The notes: generated by a model from the sequence alone, not told the origin. A DNA stretch of 55,275 nt from Bacillota bacterium (GCA_012518215.1 JAAYSV010000055.1:1-55275), one strand, 5' to 3'. Counted from the stretch's first letter, positions 29,993 through 38,493 are shown. A program made the numbers and translations.

Positions 29993-31534
29993 CTAAAGCG
30001 GCATGTTTCCATGCTTGCGCAGGGGGCGGCTCTCCCTTTTCGAGCGCAGCGCCTCGAGGGAACGGAGAAGATGCAAGCGTGTCTGCCGCGGTTCGATCAC
30101 ATCATCAACCCAGCCTTTCCCCGCCGCTATGAAGGGATTGGCAAATTTCCGGCGGTATTCCTCGATGAACCGCTGCCTTTCTTCCGCGGGGTTTGCAGCC
30201 GCCTCTATTTCCTTGCGGTTGATGATATTCACTGCCCCCTCGGGTCCCATGACCGCTATCTCCGCGGTGGGCCAGGCCAGGGATATATCAGAACCCAGAG
30301 ACCTTGAGTCCATGGCCAGGTAGGCCCCGCCGTATGCCTTGCGCAGGATGACTGTGATCCGGGGCACGGTGGCTTCCGCGTAGGAATACAGTATCTTGGC
30401 CCCATGGCGGATGACGCCACCCCATTCCTGTTCCACCCCCGGCAGGTAGCCGGGCACATCGACGAAGGTTATCAGGGGGATGTTGAAACAATCACAGAAA
30501 CGAACAAAACGGGATATCTTGTCCGAGGAATTGATGTCCAGGCAACCGGCCATCGCCAGGGGCTGGTTGGCAACCAGGCCCACCGACTGCCCCCCCATGC
30601 GGGCAAAACCGACCACCGCGTTGCGGGCATAATCCTGGTGGACCTCGAGGAATCTGCTCCCATCGGTGATCCTTCCGATAACCTCGCGGATGTCATATCC
30701 CTTGTTGACGTCCCCGGGGACGAGGGTATCCAGTTCTGCAGAATCGAGCTGCGGTTCCTCCGGTTCACACCGGGGAGGATCTTCGATATTGTTGGACGGC
30801 AGGTAGCTCAGCAAATTCCTTACTTTCTGAAGGCATTCATCTTCTGTCCCGGCAGAGAAATGCGCCACTCCGCTGGTTTGGTTGTGGGTCTCCGCCCCGC
30901 CGAGCTCCTCCTGGCTGACTTCTTCACCGGTCACCGCCTTGACCACCTGCGGGCCGGTGATGAACATGTAACTTGTTTTCTCGGCCATGAAAACAAAATC
31001 GGTAAGAGCGGGAGAATAGACAGCCCCGCCGGCGCAAGGCCCCAGAATGACCGATATCTGGGGCACGACCCCGGAATAGATCGTGTTGCGGTAAAAAATT
31101 TCTCCATATCCGTTGAGAGCATGGACGCCTTCCTGGATACGCGCTCCGCCGGAATCGTTGAGCCCGATGACGGGAGTGCCGTTTTTGGCAGCCAGATCAA
31201 GCACGCGGCATATCTTGGCAGCATGCACCTCGCCCAGGGAACCGCCGGCCACCGTGAAATCCTGAGCAAAGATATAGACCGTACGCCCATCGATGGTGCC
31301 GTAACCGGTCACCACCCCCTCGCCGGGATTCTTTATCTCCTGCAAGCTTGCATCGGTAAGGCCTCCCTGGGAGAAGACCCCCAGTTCCACGAAACTGTTT
31401 TCATCAAGGATTCTATCAAGACGCTCACGAGCCGTTTTTTTACCTTTTTCATGCTGATTGCGGCGCCTTTCATCACCGCCGCCCATGATCGTTATTTTAC
31501 GACGTTTTTCTAGTTGTGATAGCTTGTTATCCAT
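29993..31534 (-). CDS. mmdA: Acyl-CoA carboxylase carboxyltransferase / methylmalonyl-CoA decarboxylase alpha subunit
   Basis: This 513-residue biotin-dependent carboxyltransferase is of the PccB/MmdA family, moving a carboxyl group between an acyl-CoA (methylmalonyl-CoA or propionyl-CoA) and biotin. It has two crotonase-like halves with the oxyanion-forming glycine pairs: GGSLGEVHAAKI and LNDSGGARIQEGV in the first, and VDVPGYLPGVEQEWGG and RKAYGGAYLAM in the second. It follows sucC and sucD in the same direction, which fits a succinate-propionate route. No biotin carrier or membrane subunit is adjacent, so decarboxylase, transcarboxylase and carboxylase cannot be separated. The ATG at 31534 has GGAGG about 14 bases upstream; a GTG five codons earlier is an alternative. 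Confidence 0.85.
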   Translation of the reverse strand: MDNKLSQLEKRRKITIMGGGDERRRNQHEKGKKTARERLDRILDENSFVELGVFSQGGLTDASLQEIKNPGEGVVTGYGTIDGRTVYIFAQDFTVAGGSLGEVHAAKICRVLDLAAKNGTPVIGLNDSGGARIQEGVHALNGYGEIFYRNTIYSGVVPQISVILGPCAGGAVYSPALTDFVFMAEKTSYMFITGPQVVKAVTGEEVSQEELGGAETHNQTSGVAHFSAGTEDECLQKVRNLLSYLPSNNIEDPPRCEPEEPQLDSAELDTLVPGDVNKGYDIREVIGRITDGSRFLEVHQDYARNAVVGFARMGGQSVGLVANQPLAMAGCLDINSSDKISRFVRFCDCFNIPLITFVDVPGYLPGVEQEWGGVIRHGAKILYSYAEATVPRITVILRKAYGGAYLAMDSRSLGSDISLAWPTAEIAVMGPEGAVNIINRKEIEAAANPAEERQRFIEEYRRKFANPFIAAGKGWVDDVIEPRQTRLHLLRSLEALRSKRESRPLRKHGNMPL

Positions 31535-31586
31535 TTTTACAGCTGCCACCTCCTGGGCTAATGAGAATATTATACCACATTTACGC

Positions 31587-32468
31587 TCATTTTCCGTTCA
31601 GGCCCATTTCTTTCCTGACCAGGGCCGGAATCTCTGTAAAAAAACGGGCCACCTTCACCCCGCAGGAAGAAAGAGCTTCAACTTTCCCCTCGTAACTGCC
31701 GCGCCCTCTCTCGATAATGGCGCCGGCATGCCCCATCCTTCTGCCCGGGGGCGCCGTTCTCCCGGCGATGAAGGAGATAACCGGAAAAGCAATATGATCG
31801 CGTACAAAAAAAGCCGCCTCCTCTTCCGCACTGCCGCCAATTTCCCCGATCATGACCACCACTTCGGTCTGTGGATCCGATGCGAACTCCTTCAAAACAT
31901 CCGTGAAGCTCAGTCCCACCACCCGATCTCCTCCAAGGCCGACCACCGTGCTCGTTCCCAACCCATCGTCTTTCAGGCGGGCGGCAACCTCGTAGCAGAG
32001 AGTCCCGCTGCGGGAGATGATCCCCACCGGGCCGGGGGTGAAAATATGGTTGGGCATGATGCCGATCTTGCTTTTACCCGCGGAGACCAGGCCAAATGTG
32101 TTGGGGCCGACAACCATGGTCCCCTTTCTGTCGGCACAGGCCAGGATTTCCATGGCGTCGTGCACGGGGATATGCTCCGTTATCACCACCATGATCCCGA
32201 TACCGGCCTCCAATGCCTCCATGGCCGCATCCAGGGTGTAGGGTGCCGGTGTGAACAGAATCGTTGCCCCGGCCTCGTGTTCCCTCAGGGCAGAGGCGAC
32301 GGTATTGTAAACGGGTACCCCTTCCACGCGCCGCCCCCCCTTGCCGGGGGTGACCCCCGCCACCACCCTGGTGCCATATTCCAACATCCGCGCTGTATGA
32401 AAAGAACCCTGGTTGCCGGTAATGCCCTGAATCAGAACCGGCGTTTCCTCGTCGATGATGATGGCCAT
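31587..32468 (-). CDS. sucD: Succinyl-CoA synthetase alpha subunit (ADP-forming type)
   Basis: This 293-residue protein is the CoA-binding alpha subunit that, with SucC, interconverts succinyl-CoA and succinate with ATP or GTP formation. It shows QGITGNQGSFHTARMLEYGT for CoA binding, PGKGGRRVEGVPVYN, and GRRMGHAGAI, which contains the phosphorylated active-site histidine. It starts three bases after the sucC stop and ends 52 bases before mmdA. The close linkage with MmdA favours a role in propionate/succinate metabolism. The malate-CoA ligase alternative cannot be excluded from sequence alone. Confidence 0.92.
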   Translation of the reverse strand: MAIIIDEETPVLIQGITGNQGSFHTARMLEYGTRVVAGVTPGKGGRRVEGVPVYNTVASALREHEAGATILFTPAPYTLDAAMEALEAGIGIMVVITEHIPVHDAMEILACADRKGTMVVGPNTFGLVSAGKSKIGIMPNHIFTPGPVGIISRSGTLCYEVAARLKDDGLGTSTVVGLGGDRVVGLSFTDVLKEFASDPQTEVVVMIGEIGGSAEEEAAFFVRDHIAFPVISFIAGRTAPPGRRMGHAGAIIERGRGSYEGKVEALSSCGVKVARFFTEIPALVRKEMGLNGK

Positions 32469-32471
32469 CGC

Positions 32472-33590
32472 TTATTTCCCCGCTTTCGGCGAAGCTTCCA
32501 CCGCCCGGTGGACCGCCTCCTCCATGGAATGATAAACCTCCACAGCATGCCCGTGGAGGATCTCGCGCCCACGTTCCTCGTTCGTTCCCACCAGCCGGAC
32601 GAAGCATGGAACGTCAATTTTGCCGGATTCTTTCAGTTCTGCCAGGGCACGGGCGACATCGTCACACCGCGTGATCCCCCCGAAAATATTGATGAGGATG
32701 ACTTCGGGATCGGCAGCCAGCAGTATCTCCAGGGCCTGCAAGGTCTTCTCCATACCGGCCCCTCCCCCCAGATCTATAAAATTGGCCGGCGAGCCTCCGA
32801 AATGCTGCACCATATCCACGGTGGCCATGGTGATGCCCGCTCCGTTGGCCATGACGGCGATGTCCCCTCCCAGAGAAAGATAAACAATGCCCTTCCGGTA
32901 TGCCCTCCCCTCCAGCCCCGTCCGTTCTTCAACCCGGGGAAGGTCGGGTTGGCGGTAAAGCGCATCGTCATCGATGGTGACCTTCGCATCGATGGCGATC
33001 AGTTCCGACCCGCAGAGGGCCAGCGGATTTATCTCGACCAGCTCGGCATCAATCTCCCTGAACATGGTCAGAAGACGATCCAGAACAAGGCTGAATTGCC
33101 CGGCCACTTTTTCCGGCAAACCGATAGCAGAAACGGCCTCCCTGCCCATATTGGCATGGTAGCCGATGGCCAGATCAACCGGCAACCGGATCATCTTCCC
33201 GGGCGGAAAGTCTTCCACATCGATACCGCCATGCGCCGAAGCAAGAACGAGGGGAGAGCGCCTGCGCTGATCGATGGTGATTGCCAGGTAGAATTCATGG
33301 TCAATTTCTTTTCTTTCAGCCACCAGGAGCCGTTTCACTCTCTCACCGTTGAGCTCCAACCCCAGGAGGCGTTCCGCTTCGTTCCCTGCTTCCGGCGGAT
33401 CGGTGGCAAAGGCAATGCCTCCACCGCGGCCCCTCTTCCCCGACAGAACCTGCGCCTTCAGCACCACCTCCCCTCCCAGATTCCGGCTGGCCTCGATGGC
33501 TTCGGCAGGCGTTTCGACAAGCCGGCCGGATTGAATGGGGATGCCGTAACGGGCCAGGAGTTCCTTGCCCATGTATTCGTACAGATTCAT
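32472..33590 (-). CDS. sucC: Succinyl-CoA synthetase beta subunit
   Basis: This 372-residue ATP-grasp subunit provides the nucleotide and succinate sites. It opens with MNLYEYMGKELLARYGIPIQ and contains KAQVLSGKRGRGGGI, the glycine-rich loop, LVEINPLAL and DIAVMANGAGITMATVD, with GGSPANFIDLGGGA near the substrate site. The start at 33590 follows TGGAGA at nine bases; the 31 upstream codons in the same frame overlap the promoter region and a dispersed repeat and were excluded. It is the first gene of the sucC-sucD-mmdA unit. Confidence 0.94.
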   Translation of the reverse strand: MNLYEYMGKELLARYGIPIQSGRLVETPAEAIEASRNLGGEVVLKAQVLSGKRGRGGGIAFATDPPEAGNEAERLLGLELNGERVKRLLVAERKEIDHEFYLAITIDQRRRSPLVLASAHGGIDVEDFPPGKMIRLPVDLAIGYHANMGREAVSAIGLPEKVAGQFSLVLDRLLTMFREIDAELVEINPLALCGSELIAIDAKVTIDDDALYRQPDLPRVEERTGLEGRAYRKGIVYLSLGGDIAVMANGAGITMATVDMVQHFGGSPANFIDLGGGAGMEKTLQALEILLAADPEVILINIFGGITRCDDVARALAELKESGKIDVPCFVRLVGTNEERGREILHGHAVEVYHSMEEAVHRAVEASPKAGK

Positions 33591-33630
33591 CTGTTTATTC
33601 TCTCCAGTGTATGGACAATCTTGTAATATT

Positions 33631-33636
33631 ATTATA
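33631..33636 (-). promoter_or_regulatory. Probable -10 box of the sucC-sucD-mmdA operon
   Basis: A perfect TATAAT on the minus strand lies about 40 bases before the sucC start. A TTGCTT sequence upstream is only 14 bases away, shorter than ideal, so the -35 element is uncertain. Confidence 0.45.
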
Positions 33637-33689
33637 CAACTGTGCATAAAAAGCAAAGATGGGAACCCCGGAGCCCCTGACATTGTGGT

Positions 33690-33823
33690 CTACCTGTCAT
33701 TGCTATGGAAATAAATGAACTCCAGCATAAATATGCACCCGGAAGGAATAGCTTCCGTTTTTCGAGGTGCGGGTAACGCGTGAAAATTCAGAGGGAACTG
33801 CAGGCGACCGAAGAATCCCCTCC
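33690..33823 (-). repeat. Long dispersed repeat copy R3 (right arm of an inverted pair)
   Basis: This is an inverted copy of 29698-29843. Shared blocks include GCTATGGAAATAAATGAACT, TATGCACCCGGAAG, GTGCGGGTAACGCGTG and CAGGCGACCGAAGAAT. Compared with R2 it lacks about a dozen bases near the ATGACAGGTAG end. Together R2 and R3 bracket sucC-sucD-mmdA. Confidence 0.85.
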
Positions 33824-33859
33824 TCACACCCCCCGCTGCAAGGGAAAAAGGAAGTACAA

Positions 33860-33949
33860 CCTGTCATTCTGAGGGAGCCCTGCTTTTCAGGGCGACCGAA
33901 GAATCCCCTCCTCGTACACACCTTACTTTCGGCATAAACTGGTTCCTAG
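33860..33949 (-). repeat. Dispersed repeat copy R4
   Basis: CCTGTCATTCTGAGGGA is followed by a perfect hairpin GCCCTG-CTTTT-CAGGGC and GACCGAAGAATCCCCTCCTC. The copy extends with TACACACC and CATAAACTGGTTCCT, which R5 also has. It is opposite in orientation to R1. The stretch between R4 and R5 shows no gene. Confidence 0.85.
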
Positions 33950-34068
33950 CTTTTATCTTTTCCTCGTACCGATATGTTGGCGTATGCGACGTAGAGTGAA
34001 TGGTTGCCATAGCCGGTGAAGGCGAGGAAGCGAAACGGGACTGCCGACGTGATGTGGACAGTGCATTG

Positions 34069-34158
34069 CCTGTCCATTCTGAGAGAGCCCTGTTCTTTAG
34101 GGCGACCGAAGAATCCCCTCCTCATACACACCCCACCACTGCCATAAGCTGGTTCCTG
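34069..34158 (-). repeat. Dispersed repeat copy R5
   Basis: This matches R4 along about 90 bases with scattered changes. The central hairpin has changed to GCCCT-GTTCTTT-AGGGC, so five pairs are kept while the loop differs, suggesting the fold matters. It ends with CATACACACC and CATAAGCTGGTTCCTG. The remainder of 34159-34380 contains a partial TTCTGAATGACAACG echo of the unit end but no gene. Confidence 0.82.
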
Positions 34159-34383
34159 TTTTCCCCTGGCCCAGTCGCCAATGCCAACATATAAAAAAAT
34201 GGATTCCACGCTGCGCTACTTGTACCAACAGGTATTGGCGCTCCCGCATTTCTTTTTCCCCGAAGCGTAATGCCCGTGTACCCACGAAGCACCGCTTGTT
34301 CTGAATGACAACGTAAAAACCTTTATTACCACCGGGGAACAAAGCACTGCCTCGGCCCTGTTGCAGATAAGTTTTCGGGAGTA

Positions 34384-34392
34384 TGCTATAAT
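34384..34392 (+). promoter_or_regulatory. Extended -10 promoter for the P-loop/Asp23 gene
   Basis: TATGCTATAAT on the plus strand combines a perfect TATAAT (34387-34392) with the TG of an extended -10 element. A TTGCAG lies 20 bases upstream, too far to be a good -35, which an extended -10 promoter can tolerate. Transcription would begin about 65 bases before the 34466 start codon. Confidence 0.5.
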
Positions 34393-34465
34393 AAAAGACC
34401 GGTAAACAGGCGGAGCCGCAAGGCAGGAAAAACTGCTTCCAGCGCGGAGAAGGGATATTGATAAC

Positions 34466-35302
34466 ATGATCGTCTATGCTCTGGTCGGTGCAAGCGGCAC
34501 GGGCAAAAGCCACCATGCATCGCTTCTGGCCTTCGAAAATGACATCCGTATGATCCTCGATGACGGTTTGCTCATCCACAACCACCGCGTCATCGCCGGA
34601 CGGTCGGCCAAACGCGAACTGACCAAGATCGGGGCAGCCAAACGTGCCCTGCTGACCGATCCGGATCATGCCAGGGCATTGAGGGAGAAGATCAGGGAAT
34701 TCGGCCCGGAGAAGATCTTGCTGATCGGAACTTCCCGCAGGATGGTGCAAAGACTCTCCGAGATCCTTGATATCCCCCAACCCGAACACTATATCTTGAT
34801 AGAAGATATTGTCCCCAAAGAGGTGATCAGGAAGGCTTTGAAAGCAAGGAAGGAAAAAAACCGCCACGTCGTGCCCCTGCCCACATTTGCCATCAAGAAA
34901 GATTTCCCGGGCTATCTTGTCGCCCCTCTTTACTCCATCTTCGCCCGTTCCGGCGGCGGTCAGAAAAAAATAACGATGGAACGTTCCATCGTCCGCCCCA
35001 TCTACAGCTCCCTGGGGAACTTCTCCATCGCCGAGAATGTGGTCATCAACCTGGTCACCCATCTGTGCCAGGACATGCCGGGAATCAGCAGGGTCAACAA
35101 GGTAAAGATCAAATCGGACCGCCTCGGCGTGACCATGGATCTCGAGTTGACCATGCTTCTGCAACCCAACATGAAGAGTTCCCTGGCCGCTCTGCAGTCG
35201 ATGCTCAAGGATAATGTAGAATACATGACCGGATTGTACATGAATCGGATCAACGTGAGCGCTTCAAAACTGGCCCTGGATCTTCCCGATACAAAAGAGT
35301 GA
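34466..35302 (+). CDS. P-loop ATPase fused to an Asp23/Gls24-like domain
   Basis: This 278-residue protein has two parts. Residues 1-150 form a small P-loop NTPase fold with Walker A GASGTGKS (8-15) and an aspartate pair DD near residue 33 that may serve as an acidic catalytic site. Residues of about 170-270 resemble the Asp23/Gls24 (DUF322) fold: YSSLGNFSIAENVVINLVTH followed by VKIKSDRLGVTMDLELTM. Asp23 proteins are linked to envelope stress or cell-surface anchoring in Gram-positive bacteria. No function can be assigned to the fusion. It is one of the few plus-strand genes in the window and converges on the VanY-type gene 15 bases away. A purine-rich GGAGAAGGG lies upstream of the ATG. Confidence 0.75.
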   Translation: MIVYALVGASGTGKSHHASLLAFENDIRMILDDGLLIHNHRVIAGRSAKRELTKIGAAKRALLTDPDHARALREKIREFGPEKILLIGTSRRMVQRLSEILDIPQPEHYILIEDIVPKEVIRKALKARKEKNRHVVPLPTFAIKKDFPGYLVAPLYSIFARSGGGQKKITMERSIVRPIYSSLGNFSIAENVVINLVTHLCQDMPGISRVNKVKIKSDRLGVTMDLELTMLLQPNMKSSLAALQSMLKDNVEYMTGLYMNRINVSASKLALDLPDTKE

Positions 35303-35317
35303 ACAACGTTCCGGCTG

Positions 35318-35899
35318 TCATTCTTCCCGCAGTGCTCTCCGCCGAAGATATTCGCCCGGAACCAACCCGCTGGTTAGCCACCCGGCTGCCTCATCAACCC
35401 CGATATAGCGGTAATGCCAGGGTTCGAAAGCATACCCGGTGACCTCCTCCGCCCCCCGTGGATAACTCATCACGAATCCATGTTCGGGAGCGTGGCGCAG
35501 CAACCATTGCCCCGGCCGGGTGTGGACAAATTCAGGCGTCCAGTCATGATCTGTACCACCAAAATCCATCGCCGTACCCAGCTGGTGTTCGGATTGCCCC
35601 GGCCGGGCCGAGAACCTGTTGGCCTCCGCCTCGCTGCCATACCGTTCTGTCTGGCGCTCGAACAGGTGCCGCTGGTAATCATAGCTTCTGTATGCAGATA
35701 AAACAAGGAGGCTGATGTTGTCCGCCCGTGCATGGCAGCACATCTTTACCAGGGGGGGCAGGACATCATCGCGCAGATAGATCTTCCGCAAGGTCAAAAA
35801 TGAGGGGATCGGAACCAGATTTTGCGGCACATATCTTCCCAGGGTGGCAACCTTGGAAACCGGGGCCAGAATATCGGAACCGTCCAGCATTCCGGGCAA
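35318..35899 (-). CDS. VanY-type D-alanyl-D-alanine carboxypeptidase (M15B)
   Basis: This 193-residue zinc carboxypeptidase is of the M15B family, which trims the terminal D-alanine from peptidoglycan stem peptides. Motifs are LSAYRSYDYQ, SEHQLGTAMDFGG with the zinc-binding H and D, and EPWHYRYIG with the third zinc ligand and catalytic glutamate. Unusually there is no signal peptide or membrane anchor in the called frame, although the substrate is extracellular. The start is a TTG with GGGGG at seven bases; an ATG three codons on is the alternative. A missed upstream exporting sequence is unlikely because the preceding 60 bases are AT-rich and contain stops. Confidence 0.82.
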   Translation of the reverse strand: MPGMLDGSDILAPVSKVATLGRYVPQNLVPIPSFLTLRKIYLRDDVLPPLVKMCCHARADNISLLVLSAYRSYDYQRHLFERQTERYGSEAEANRFSARPGQSEHQLGTAMDFGGTDHDWTPEFVHTRPGQWLLRHAPEHGFVMSYPRGAEEVTGYAFEPWHYRYIGVDEAAGWLTSGLVPGEYLRRRALREE

Positions 35900-35955
35900 G
35901 ATGAAACCCCCTTTTTTACTTTCTCATTGATACTATTCTATTCCCCGAAATAAAA

Positions 35956-35979
35956 TAGGAGCATATCCAGATGCTCCTG
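35956..35979. terminator. Intrinsic terminator after the kor operon
   Basis: AGGAGCAT and ATGCTCCT form a perfect eight-pair stem with a six-base loop. On the minus strand it is followed by ATTTTATTT, so it ends the korDABC transcript about 45 bases past the korC stop. On the plus strand the following GTTTTTG could make it bidirectional. Confidence 0.75.
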
Positions 35980-36022
35980 TTTTTGATACCCGCCGTATTC
36001 AGCCCCGGGAAGGGGATTCTGA

Positions 36023-36577
36023 TCAGGCCCCGAGATTTTCTTCGATGAATTTTTTGCCGGCACGGAGTGTCTTCTGAAATTCCGGGATCAGGTTCCTGCG
36101 GGACGGGATGAGAAATGTGTCCAGAGATCCTTCAACCAGGTCCAGGGGCAGTATTCCACTCCGCGCCAGGAAAGCGCCCAGCATGGCGATATTGGCCATC
36201 CTCTCCCTGCCCACACTTCTGGCGATTTCCTGTGTAGGCACGTTTATGATCTCGATATCTTCCCGCGAGGGGTCAAAAGATTGCACAATTGTACTGTTGA
36301 CCATGAGCAGTCCTCCGGTTACAATCCGGTTCTGGAACCTTTCCAGCGAGGGCATGTTCATGGCGATGACTGCCGAAGGCTCTTCCACGATCGGCGAACC
36401 TATTTTTTCATCCGAAACCACCACGGTGCAGCGCGCCGTGCCCCCGCGCATCTCAACCCCGTAAGAAGGCATCCAGGTTACGTTCAGGCCGGATTTCATG
36501 GCCGCATGAGCGAGAAGTTCCCCGATGAGCATGACCCCCTGCCCACCGAAACCGGACATGATTACAGAATAGTACAT
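36023..36577 (-). CDS. korC: 2-oxoacid:ferredoxin oxidoreductase gamma subunit
   Basis: This 184-residue gamma subunit begins with SVIMSGFGGQGVMLIGELLA, the usual opening of the family, and includes TWMPSYGVEMRGGTARCTVV. It completes the four-subunit enzyme with the upstream delta, alpha and beta genes. The start at 36577 was preferred because it matches the family N-terminus and a G-rich site lies nine bases before it; 22 upstream codons are not family-like. It is the last gene of the operon, 90 bases after korB and just before the bidirectional terminator. Confidence 0.9.
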   Translation of the reverse strand: MYYSVIMSGFGGQGVMLIGELLAHAAMKSGLNVTWMPSYGVEMRGGTARCTVVVSDEKIGSPIVEEPSAVIAMNMPSLERFQNRIVTGGLLMVNSTIVQSFDPSREDIEIINVPTQEIARSVGRERMANIAMLGAFLARSGILPLDLVEGSLDTFLIPSRRNLIPEFQKTLRAGKKFIEENLGA

Positions 36578-36667
36578 GAAACGGTGCCCCCCAGACTTCT
36601 GCTTCTGCAAAACGGGAACGGTAATACGATCATCGTCCTGCAATAATGATACCGTTCCGTACAGCTT

Positions 36668-37429
36668 TTATCGATCACCCGTCGGTTCCTTGAAGACCCC
36701 CAACGGATATTCTTTCAAAGATTGTTGTTCGATCCTTTCCGCCGCCTCCACGGGTGATAGCCTCCAGTTGGTCGGGCAAGCAGAGACAAATTCAACCATG
36801 GAGAACCCCTTGCCCTGCATCTGCATTTCAAAGGCCCTGAAAACCGCTTTCCTGGCTTTGCGGACATGTGCGGGCGTGTGGCAGGCAACCCTTTCCACGT
36901 AGGCGGTTCCTTCGAGCAGGGAGACCATCTCCGATATCTTCATGGGAAAACCGTCCCCGACCGGCTTTCTCCCCCGGGGTGTGGTCGTCGTCTTCTGGCC
37001 GGGAAGGGTGGTCGGTGCCATCTGTCCGCCGGTCATCCCGTAGACGCTGTTGTTGATGAAGAAGACGGTGATATTCTCTCCGCGGTTGGCAGTATGAATT
37101 ATCTCGGAAGTGCCGATCGCTGCCAGATCGCCGTCCCCCTGGTAGGTGAAGACGATCCGGTCGGGAAGAACCCTTTTGATCCCCGTTGCCGTCGCCGGGG
37201 CCCGACCATGGGACGCCTCGCAGCAATCCACGGCAATGTAATCATAAAGAAAGACACCACAGCCCACTCCTACCACTCCGATGGTTCTGGAAGCAATGTT
37301 GTGAAAGTCAATCGCCTCGGCAATGAGACGGTGTATCACTCCGTGGTGACAACCGGGACAGAAATGGAAGGGGTTGGGCAGCAAACAGGATGGTTTGCCA
37401 AATATTTTTTTCTCGGTGATCGGTGTCAT
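36668..37429 (-). CDS. korB: 2-oxoacid:ferredoxin oxidoreductase beta subunit (TPP binding)
   Basis: This 253-residue thiamine-pyrophosphate-binding subunit has FCPGCHHGVIHRLIAEA near the start, the TPP/Mg motif QGDGDLAAIGTSE, and NNSVYGMTGGQMAPTT. This is the pattern of KorB/VorB enzymes acting on 2-oxoglutarate or branched-chain 2-oxoacids. A conserved cysteine around residue 57 (GVGCG) may help hold the Fe-S cluster, as in the family. The ATG overlaps the korA stop by four bases. Which 2-oxoacid is used cannot be told from sequence; the nearby sucCD genes make 2-oxoglutarate plausible. Confidence 0.92.
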   Translation of the reverse strand: MTPITEKKIFGKPSCLLPNPFHFCPGCHHGVIHRLIAEAIDFHNIASRTIGVVGVGCGVFLYDYIAVDCCEASHGRAPATATGIKRVLPDRIVFTYQGDGDLAAIGTSEIIHTANRGENITVFFINNSVYGMTGGQMAPTTLPGQKTTTTPRGRKPVGDGFPMKISEMVSLLEGTAYVERVACHTPAHVRKARKAVFRAFEMQMQGKGFSMVEFVSACPTNWRLSPVEAAERIEQQSLKEYPLGVFKEPTGDR

Positions 37430-38493
37430 TTTCTATCCCCGCCTTCATATATTTTCTTTATCTCGAAGAGGATGTCCGCAGGGGTGGGCATGGCTCCGCC
37501 CGGATACCCTGCAAAGAACACTTCCCCCTTGCCATCCACAGCGAGGCGTACGTCATACAGCATGTGGCCTGTATTCATCTCCACCACCAGGGCGCGTCCG
37601 GCTTTTTCCACCGCTCTGCCGATCTCTTCCTGCGGGAAAGGATAGAGGGTGATCGGCCTGACCAGGCCAACCTTGAGCCCCTTCTCCCTTGCCCTTTTCA
37701 ATGCCGTCTGGGCAATGCGGGAACACGAACCGAAAGAGATCAGCACCAGGGATACATCATCGGGAAGATCGACTTCGGCGCGGGCCTCTTTCTGCGCCAG
37801 TTCGGTATACTTGGCATGGAGTTTCCAGTTATGCACATTCATCTCGCCGTCACCCAGATAGAGTGATTTGATGAGTTGCGGGGGCCTTCCTTCGGCCCCT
37901 TTCAATGCCCACGGTTTCGGCGGGATTTCCAGCGGGAAGGAATCTATTATCACCGGTTCCTTCATCTGGCCCAGGATAGCGTCGCCAAGGATCATGGCCG
38001 GGTTTCTGTAGGTGTCGGCAAGCCGGAAGGCCTCGCCGACCAGGTCGTACATCTCCTGGACGGAGTTCGGGGCAAGGACGATCAGGCGATAATCACCATG
38101 CCCGCCACCATGTACAGCTTGCTTGTAATCTCCCTGGGTAGGCGCGATCCCCCCCAGCCCGGGACCGCTGCGGGTGATATTGACAATCACGCCGGGAAGC
38201 TCCGACCCGGCCATGTAGGAAATGCCTTCTTGCATGAGGGAAATCCCCGGGCCCGAGGATGAAGTCATCGCTCTGGCTCCGGCAGCAGCAGCGCCCATCA
38301 GCATGTTGATGGAGGCAAGCTCGCTCTCCGCCTGGATGAATACTCCGCCCACATCGGGCAGATGTGCGGATAGATACTCGGGGATATCATTCTGGGGTGT
38401 AATCGGATATCCAAAATAATAACGGCATCCCGCATCGATTGCCCCACGGGCCAGAGCTACACAGCCCGTCAAAAGAAGCCTTTCTCCCTCCAA
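37426..38493 (-). CDS. korA: 2-oxoacid:ferredoxin oxidoreductase alpha subunit
   Basis: This 355-residue alpha subunit starts in the family manner with LLLTGCVALARGAIDAGCRYYFGYPITPQ and contains MTSSSGPGISLMQEGISYMAGSELP. I place the start at a TTG (38493), preceded by GGGAG at ten bases, because this gives the length of typical KorA/VorB proteins. Two ATGs about ten codons upstream have no ribosome binding site, and the open frame extending farther overlaps the ferredoxin gene in another frame. The stop overlaps the korB start. The alpha subunit holds part of the active site, and the C-terminal domain (VSLVLISFGSCSRIAQTAL) is the transketolase C-like fold. Confidence 0.88.
   Translation of the reverse strand: MEGERLLLTGCVALARGAIDAGCRYYFGYPITPQNDIPEYLSAHLPDVGGVFIQAESELASINMLMGAAAAGARAMTSSSGPGISLMQEGISYMAGSELPGVIVNITRSGPGLGGIAPTQGDYKQAVHGGGHGDYRLIVLAPNSVQEMYDLVGEAFRLADTYRNPAMILGDAILGQMKEPVIIDSFPLEIPPKPWALKGAEGRPPQLIKSLYLGDGEMNVHNWKLHAKYTELAQKEARAEVDLPDDVSLVLISFGSCSRIAQTALKRAREKGLKVGLVRPITLYPFPQEEIGRAVEKAGRALVVEMNTGHMLYDVRLAVDGKGEVFFAGYPGGAMPTPADILFEIKKIYEGGDRK

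Noticed and set aside
31458-33626. Plus-strand open frame of 722 codons
   Set aside because: It is antisense to sucC, sucD and part of mmdA and shows low-complexity, histidine- and glycine-rich shadow composition typical of GC-rich antisense frames.
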